Source: an uncultured Gammaproteobacteria bacterium
GTDB lineage: Bacteria > Pseudomonadota > Gammaproteobacteria > Pseudomonadales > UBA5518
Assembly: GCA_903928015.1 (NCBI GenBank)
Contig: CAIYPF010000090.1
Span: 1 to 35,782 of the forward strand
DNA length: 35,782 nucleotides
Reading direction: 5' to 3'
Notes under the pieces: model-generated
Seen by the model: the letters and a program-made list of their open reading frames with translations, nothing else
Databases searched by the model: none
Told to the model about the DNA's origin: nothing
Made by a program: the position numbers and the translations under genes
Part shown: piece by piece, positions 31,073-35,782 of the stretch
How the letters are laid out: every line of letters begins with the position of its first letter
How positions within the stretch are numbered: position 1 is the stretch's first letter

Positions 31073-34000
31073 ATGGTACTGCGACATCCCGCGATTGTCC
31101 TGTTGCTTGTGTTTGCTGCGGCCCTGGGGGGCACGCGTTCCGCACTTGCGGTCGATGATGCGGCCATGGCAGTGCCACACCTGGAAGCGATGGAAAAGGC
31201 CCTCGAGGGTTTGCGCAACGCACCCGCCGAGGATGTGCATGCCCAGCGCCTGAGGGAACTCTACAGCTCGGCGGTGCAGAACCTCCGTGCAGCTGCAGAC
31301 AACCGGGTCGAGGTTGCGCGTTACGAGAGACTCTACGCCGATGCGCCCGAGCGCTCTGCAAGGTTCACGGCTGAACTTCAGGATTTGCAGCGCAACGCAC
31401 GGCGGATATCCATTTCGCGCGACATGTCGGTAGAGCGGCTCGAGCGTCGCCTGGACGAGACCGAGGCGCGCGTCGCTGCGCTGCGAACCGAGGAAATCTC
31501 CCTCGGCAATACCACCGCCACCTTGCAGACGCGGGTGGATGCGGCGCGTCAGGAATTGAAAGCACTGGGCGATGTCGCGGCCCGTCGCGAAGGGGCGCCA
31601 GTGCCGCGCCCCGGCGAGAGCGGGGAACTCACCCGTGCGCGGATGGAGGAGTGGCTGGCGCATCAGGACTATCGCGCCTCCCAGCGGCAGAAACTCGAGA
31701 CCGAGGTGCGCACGCTCCCGTCCCGGCTTGATGCCCGCAAGGCGGAGCTCAAGCTGGTGGTGCTGCAGCGCGAGCTGGCAGAGCGGGATCTCGCCGATAT
31801 CGCGGGCCAGGAGCAACTTCGACGCATCGCCGAGGCCTCGCGACTGCGTGAGCAGACCGTAGAGCACGTGGAACGTCTGGACAGCAGCCTCCCGGAGTTG
31901 CGCGCCCTTGCAACCGAGGTCAAAGCGCTCGGAGACGAGTACGTTGATGTCGTGACCCGCTTCGAGGCGGGCAGCGCCAACGTCGCGCATGCACAGCGCT
32001 CACTCGAGGACCTGCGTTCATCCTTCAGCGCCACGCGCCAGCAGTTGGAGATTGCAGCCCTGAGCGACGCCCTGGGTCCGGTGCTGGTCGAACAGTATCT
32101 CGGGCTCGACGACTTCGAGCGCCCGGACCGCGAGCTCGCGGCGCTATCGGCGATGCTCTCGGATACCCGCCTCCGTGAGTTCCGCATCGAGCAGTTGCGC
32201 GAGCAGTCGAACGCAAGGCGCGAGCAACTGGAATCGGTTGTCGGCGCTGCCCACGCGGGGAACGTGCGCGAGTTCGAGTCGGCGATGGGCGAGGCGGACC
32301 AGTTGCTCGATGACCGGGACGCGCTTCTCGATGCGCTCGGTGGGGTCTACGTCAAGCTCACGGGCCACATCATCGAGCTGGATGCCGTTTACCAGGAGCA
32401 GGCCGCGCTGGCCCGGAGTTTCCGGCAGTTGCTCGACCGCAACCTGATCTGGATGAAGTCCCACGCGTCGCTGCGGCTCGATGAGCTGGCGGCCTTTCCG
32501 GGTGCCTTCGTCCTGCTCGTGACGGCGCAGGACTGGCGCGGACTCGCGGCCGAGGTCGTTGCGGGCCTTCAGGGGGCGGCGCTGAACGGAATCGCCACCC
32601 TCATCGCGCTGTTGCTGCTGTGGCGCAACCGCAGCAGGTTGCGGGCCCAGCTCCTGCGCATAGGCCAGCGATCCGTCGGCTGGAAGGACTACCGCTTCCA
32701 CATGGCCTTGCAGGCGCTTGGCATACATCTACTGCTCGCGCTTCCACTGCCCCTGATAATGCTGTGGTGCGGGCACCTCCTCGATGGCGTCTACAGCGAA
32801 AACCCGCTTGCACCGGCGCTGGGCGATGCCGCCACCGAACTTGGTGTCATCGGTTACGGATACCTGTTTCTCCTTGGCCTCTTCGGCGAGGAGGGTTTTG
32901 CCAGGCAGCATCTGCGCTGGAAGACGGCGCGTGTACTGAGCATCCGGCGCTGGATGCAGCTCGGGCTGCGGGTCCTGTTGCCGCTGGGTTTCGTGTTCCT
33001 TGCGTTGGGAGGGTTTACCGACACACCTTCCGGCGCTCTGGTACAGCGTGTGGTTTCGCTGCTGTTCAGCACGGCTTTCCTGGTGTTCTCGGTGATCCTC
33101 GTGCGGGCCGGTACGGGCATGTTCGGCGGCGCCTTCTTCGCACGGCGCTTCGTGCTGGCCGGCCGTGCCGGGCGCGTGCTCGTGATGCTTCTGCTGGCAG
33201 TACAGCCGCTGGCCCTGCTGCTCGACGTCCAGGGCTATCACTTCACGGCTACCGCGCTGCAGGTCCGGGTGCTGGTCACCATCGTTGTGCTGGTGCTCGC
33301 AAAACTGGTGATAGACACGGGCCTGCTCGGACTCACTATCGCCGGTCAGCGCACTGCCATGGCACGCGAGCAACACGCGCAGGGAGACGGCAAGAGCACC
33401 GAGACGCCCGAAGACGTCGACCTCGAGAAAATGAACTCGAGTGCCATTGCGCTGCTGCAGGTCTTCGTGCTCGGCCTCACGGCGGCGGTGCTGCTGTCGC
33501 TGTGGTCGCAGTTCTTCACCGCGCTCAGCATCCTGGACGGCGTGGAGCTCTGGCAGCACGAGGCCGTGATTGAGGGCAAGACAGTGCTGGAGAGTGTGTC
33601 GCTCTTCGACATGCTGGGCGCGCTGCTTCTCTTCGGGGCCTCGCTGATCGTGGCGCGCGGCCTCCCGGCGCTGCTCGGGATCGTTCTCTACAGCTTCGTC
33701 ACACGCAAAGGGGTCCTGTTCGCCATCCAGACACTGATTTCCTATGCCGCCGTGTCGGTGGGACTGTTCCTCAGCCTGCAGATGCTGGGCTTCGGCTGGG
33801 CAAAGCTGCAGTGGATGGCGGCAGGTCTCTCGGTGGGTCTCGGCTTCGGCCTGCAGGAAATCTTCGCCAACTTCTTCGCTGGCCTGATCATGCTCTTCGA
33901 GCGCCCGGTGCGCATTGGCGATGTCATCACGCTGGGAGAGTACAGCGGCACCATCCAGAAGATCCGCATGCGCGCCACGACCATCACGGATTTCGACAAC

Positions 34001-34408
34001 CGCGAGATCATTGTTCCCAACAAGAATTTCGTGACCGAGCGCCTGATCAACTGGACGCTCTCGTCCTCGGTGGTGCGCATGAGCTTCGACGTCGGTGTGT
34101 CCTACAACTCCGACCCGCGCCTCGTGCGCGAGACGCTGATGGAGCTCCTCGCCGCGGATCCACGCATCCTCAAAGATCCGCCCCCCAACGTCGTGTTTCG
34201 CGAGTTCGCCGACAGCGCGCTCAATTTCCGGTGCTTCGGACATGTCGAGGACATCAGTCTGCGCTTCCAGGTGCAGAGCGAGATGCACATGCGTATCACC
34301 GAGGTCTTCCGCGAGAAAGGTATCGAGATCGCCTATCCGCAGATGGATCTGCACCTGCGCTCGGTCGATCAGGTCGCCGGTGCGCGTATCGCGGGGGAAG
34401 GCGCGTGA
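31073..34408 (+). CDS. mscK: MscK/KefA-type large mechanosensitive channel
   Basis: A 1111-residue inner-membrane channel that opens under hypo-osmotic stress. It starts with a signal peptide (about residues 1-26, ending RSALA) and a long periplasmic coiled-coil region up to about residue 480, rich in Glu, Arg and Leu. About ten membrane helices follow. The MscS pore and beta domain begin near residue 910 with GLSVGLGFGLQEIFANF and FERPVRIGDVITLGEYSGT, then DNREIIVPNKNF. E. coli MscK is 1120 residues, so the size agrees. No clear ribosome site precedes the ATG at 31073. The stop overlaps the next gene's GTG as GTGA. Confidence 0.93.
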   Translation: MVLRHPAIVLLLVFAAALGGTRSALAVDDAAMAVPHLEAMEKALEGLRNAPAEDVHAQRLRELYSSAVQNLRAAADNRVEVARYERLYADAPERSARFTAELQDLQRNARRISISRDMSVERLERRLDETEARVAALRTEEISLGNTTATLQTRVDAARQELKALGDVAARREGAPVPRPGESGELTRARMEEWLAHQDYRASQRQKLETEVRTLPSRLDARKAELKLVVLQRELAERDLADIAGQEQLRRIAEASRLREQTVEHVERLDSSLPELRALATEVKALGDEYVDVVTRFEAGSANVAHAQRSLEDLRSSFSATRQQLEIAALSDALGPVLVEQYLGLDDFERPDRELAALSAMLSDTRLREFRIEQLREQSNARREQLESVVGAAHAGNVREFESAMGEADQLLDDRDALLDALGGVYVKLTGHIIELDAVYQEQAALARSFRQLLDRNLIWMKSHASLRLDELAAFPGAFVLLVTAQDWRGLAAEVVAGLQGAALNGIATLIALLLLWRNRSRLRAQLLRIGQRSVGWKDYRFHMALQALGIHLLLALPLPLIMLWCGHLLDGVYSENPLAPALGDAATELGVIGYGYLFLLGLFGEEGFARQHLRWKTARVLSIRRWMQLGLRVLLPLGFVFLALGGFTDTPSGALVQRVVSLLFSTAFLVFSVILVRAGTGMFGGAFFARRFVLAGRAGRVLVMLLLAVQPLALLLDVQGYHFTATALQVRVLVTIVVLVLAKLVIDTGLLGLTIAGQRTAMAREQHAQGDGKSTETPEDVDLEKMNSSAIALLQVFVLGLTAAVLLSLWSQFFTALSILDGVELWQHEAVIEGKTVLESVSLFDMLGALLLFGASLIVARGLPALLGIVLYSFVTRKGVLFAIQTLISYAAVSVGLFLSLQMLGFGWAKLQWMAAGLSVGLGFGLQEIFANFFAGLIMLFERPVRIGDVITLGEYSGTIQKIRMRATTITDFDNREIIVPNKNFVTERLINWTLSSSVVRMSFDVGVSYNSDPRLVRETLMELLAADPRILKDPPPNVVFREFADSALNFRCFGHVEDISLRFQVQSEMHMRITEVFREKGIEIAYPQMDLHLRSVDQVAGARIAGEGA

Positions 34409-34935
34409 GCGGGCCACTGTTGCGGGAACTGCAGGACCGCGAGTCCATCCGCCATCTGGTCCACGCCTACTGTCGTGCAGTGGACCGCAGGGACTTCGCA
34501 TGGCTCCGGACCCTTTACCACCCCGACGCCATCGACGATCACACCCCGTATTTCTGCGGCCCGGCGAGCGAGTTCATCGACCGTCTGCCGGAGATCATGG
34601 CGGTGAACCGTGTTACCTCGCACCAGGTCACCAACTTCCTGGTGGCTCTCGACGGTGACCGTGCAGAGGGGGAGGTGGGTGTGCTGGCCTATCACCTCAT
34701 GGACACCGACACGGGGCCGGTGGATTTCCTGGTCGGTGGGCGCTATCTCGACCATTACGTCCGTACTGACACGGGCTGGCAGTTCATGCAGCGCAAGATC
34801 GTGCTCGACTGGAGCGATCGCAAGCCCAGTGGTTTCGACCCCGCCGTTGCGCGCAGCCTCGGTGCGGTCGTGGGTGCCGCGGGCCCCGATGACCCTTCCT
34901 ACGGGTACTTCCGGCTTTTTCCTCGTGGCGGCTGA
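34405..34935 (+). CDS. SnoaL-like (NTF2-fold) protein
   Basis: A 176-residue protein of the SnoaL_4/NTF2 superfamily, starting with a GTG that overlaps the stop of the channel gene. The characteristic opening LLRELQDRESIRHLVHAYCRAVDRRDFAWLRTLYHPDA is the helix that packs on the cone-shaped barrel, and FLVGGRYLDHYVRTDTGWQFMQRKIVLDW forms the later strands. The fold is used by small hydrolases, isomerases, dehydratases and the beta subunit of ring-hydroxylating oxygenases, so function is open. In catabolic gammaproteobacteria such proteins often accompany aromatic or steroid degradation, but here it sits between a channel and a methyltransferase. Confidence 0.85.
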   Translation: MSGPLLRELQDRESIRHLVHAYCRAVDRRDFAWLRTLYHPDAIDDHTPYFCGPASEFIDRLPEIMAVNRVTSHQVTNFLVALDGDRAEGEVGVLAYHLMDTDTGPVDFLVGGRYLDHYVRTDTGWQFMQRKIVLDWSDRKPSGFDPAVARSLGAVVGAAGPDDPSYGYFRLFPRGG

Positions 34936-35782
34936 GCCCCGCGTCCTGCGCGACGGCCGGGCCTGCGGCCCACTCACCGTGGTGCTCTGCCGCCCCGGCT
35001 TCGAGTCCGAGTGCCGCGTCGAGCTCGGATCCTCCGGCGGGACGGAGGCCGGCTCGGGTGCGGGCTGGGTTGCGGCGGGCGGGATGGAGCGAGTGCCGCC
35101 GTTCCGCTCGCTTGTGTTCGCGCGCGATCGCTTCGTCGGGCAGCAGTTCACGATCGCCGATCCGACCGATCGCGTGGGGCCCCTGCTCGCGCTTGCAGCG
35201 GAGTGCGGCCCCTTCGAGGCCGCGTGGTTGCAGTACACCGACACCACCGAAGGCCGCTCGCTGACGCGGCTCTGCCAGCGCCTGCAGGCGCGCATCGAAG
35301 GCGGATTGCGCGAGAGGGGGCTGTTCCGTGCGGACTGCGGGCGGCGCCTGCACGTGCTCTTCATGGACGGCACGCACGGCTTCATCGGTGTTTCGGATGC
35401 GCGTGACGGCGCCCGCTGGTCCATGGGTGTGCCGCGCTTGCGCCTGCCGGGCGCCCCCAGTCGCTCGGCTGCCAAGCTCGAAGAGGCGTTGCTGTGGTTC
35501 CTCGGTGATGACGCCCCGGCATTGCTCGCCTCGGGCATGAGCGCGGTCGATCTGGGCGCGGCTCCCGGCGGGTGGACCTGGGTGCTGGCGCGGCGCGGAT
35601 TGCGGGTTGTCGCCGTGGACCACGGTCGTCTCGCGACGGCGGCGGAGGAAGCCGGCGCCGTCCAGCACCTGAGCGCTGATGCGTTCACGTTCAGGCCCGC
35701 GCGTCCGGTCGACTGGATGGTCTGCGACGTCGTCGACAAGCCCGCGCGTACGGCCGAGCTGGTGCAGCGCTGGTTCACGCAG
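34925..35782 (+). CDS. rlmM: 23S rRNA C2498 2'-O-methyltransferase RlmM (3' partial)
   Basis: The gene is cut by the window end; 286 codons are visible. It methylates the ribose of C2498 in 23S rRNA using S-adenosylmethionine. The N-terminal domain has TVVLCRPGFESECRVEL, the middle FRSLVFARDRF and SMGVPRLRLPGAPSRSAAKLEEAL, and the catalytic domain the SAM loop AVDLGAAPGGWTW and DWMVCDVVDKPARTA. All correspond to E. coli RlmM segments. The start is unclear: a GTG at 34925 overlaps the end of the SnoaL gene, while GTG codons at 34979 and 34982 give the shorter N-terminus seen in E. coli. RlmM is largely confined to Gamma- and some Betaproteobacteria, which helps place the organism. Confidence 0.93.
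   Translation, partial: MAAEPRVLRDGRACGPLTVVLCRPGFESECRVELGSSGGTEAGSGAGWVAAGGMERVPPFRSLVFARDRFVGQQFTIADPTDRVGPLLALAAECGPFEAAWLQYTDTTEGRSLTRLCQRLQARIEGGLRERGLFRADCGRRLHVLFMDGTHGFIGVSDARDGARWSMGVPRLRLPGAPSRSAAKLEEALLWFLGDDAPALLASGMSAVDLGAAPGGWTWVLARRGLRVVAVDHGRLATAAEEAGAVQHLSADAFTFRPARPVDWMVCDVVDKPARTAELVQRWFTQ

Noticed and set aside
32729-34501. 590-codon minus-strand frame, rich in Gln, Glu and His
   Set aside because: Antisense to the membrane part of MscK; its odd composition is what reversed hydrophobic codons give.
34369-35778. 469-codon minus-strand frame
   Set aside because: Antisense to the SnoaL-like gene and rlmM, both of which match known families.

Overview
The window is GC-rich bacterial chromosome with densely packed genes, many 4-bp ATGA/GTGA overlaps and no gene-free stretch above about 180 bp. 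An OxyR whose two redox cysteines fall at residues 199 and 208, as in E. coli, an RlmM rRNA methyltransferase, UbiX and a TonB-dependent receptor point to a Gammaproteobacterium. The wealth of CoA-ester catabolism genes, a P450 and a large TonB receptor fits an aerobic environmental (marine or soil) lineage; the exact order cannot be read from the sequence. I see no tRNA, rRNA, CRISPR array, insertion sequence or phage gene.

Layout. 2-1877 (+): a KamA-type radical SAM protein cut by the window edge, and a GDT1/UPF0016 cation exporter. 3768-1881 (-): an extended SDR followed by a classical SDR. 3918-7059 (+): two DUF35 (Zn-ribbon/OB-fold) paralogues and two thiolase-fold proteins, one operon. 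7156-10949 (+): three tandem membrane diguanylate cyclases. 13424-10954 (-): a zinc-independent MDR reductase overlapping pyruvate kinase. 13515-18922 (+): an ACSF3/MatB-like acyl-CoA synthetase, the two subunits of a 3-oxoacid CoA-transferase and a TonB-dependent receptor ending at a UUCG-loop terminator. 22634-18976 (-): a secreted cytochrome c/beta-propeller fusion, then a cupin and a P450 that overlap by 4 bp. 22748-25718 and on to 26882 (+): a PTPS-like pterin enzyme with an SDR, a small secreted Ala-rich protein, and two acyl-CoA dehydrogenase subunits. 30219-26906 (-): rubrerythrin, a two-[4Fe-4S] CCG-domain protein, DUF3501 and oxyR. 30970-30401 (-): ubiX. 31073-35782 (+): an MscK-type mechanosensitive channel, a SnoaL-like protein and rlmM, cut by the window edge.

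How it fits together. The P450, the paired acyl-CoA dehydrogenase subunits, the DUF35 plus Cys-less thiolase-fold proteins, the CoA ligase, the CoA-transferase, the SDRs and the TonB receptor resemble the parts list for uptake and side-chain degradation of a branched lipid such as a steroid or isoprenoid. That reading is inference from family membership and clustering. The best-supported regulatory unit is the oxidative-stress operon: a 37-bp sequence matching 15 of 16 core bases of the OxyR site (ATAG-N7-CTAT-N7-ATAG-N7-CTAT) abuts a -35 element upstream of rubrerythrin, and oxyR itself is the last gene of that operon.

Points that go beyond routine annotation: both thiolase-fold proteins lack the nucleophilic cysteine; one of the two DUF35 paralogues has lost all four zinc cysteines; the PTPS-like enzyme has Glu in an ExxHGH motif and no catalytic Cys; and the third cyclase has a damaged inhibitory site.
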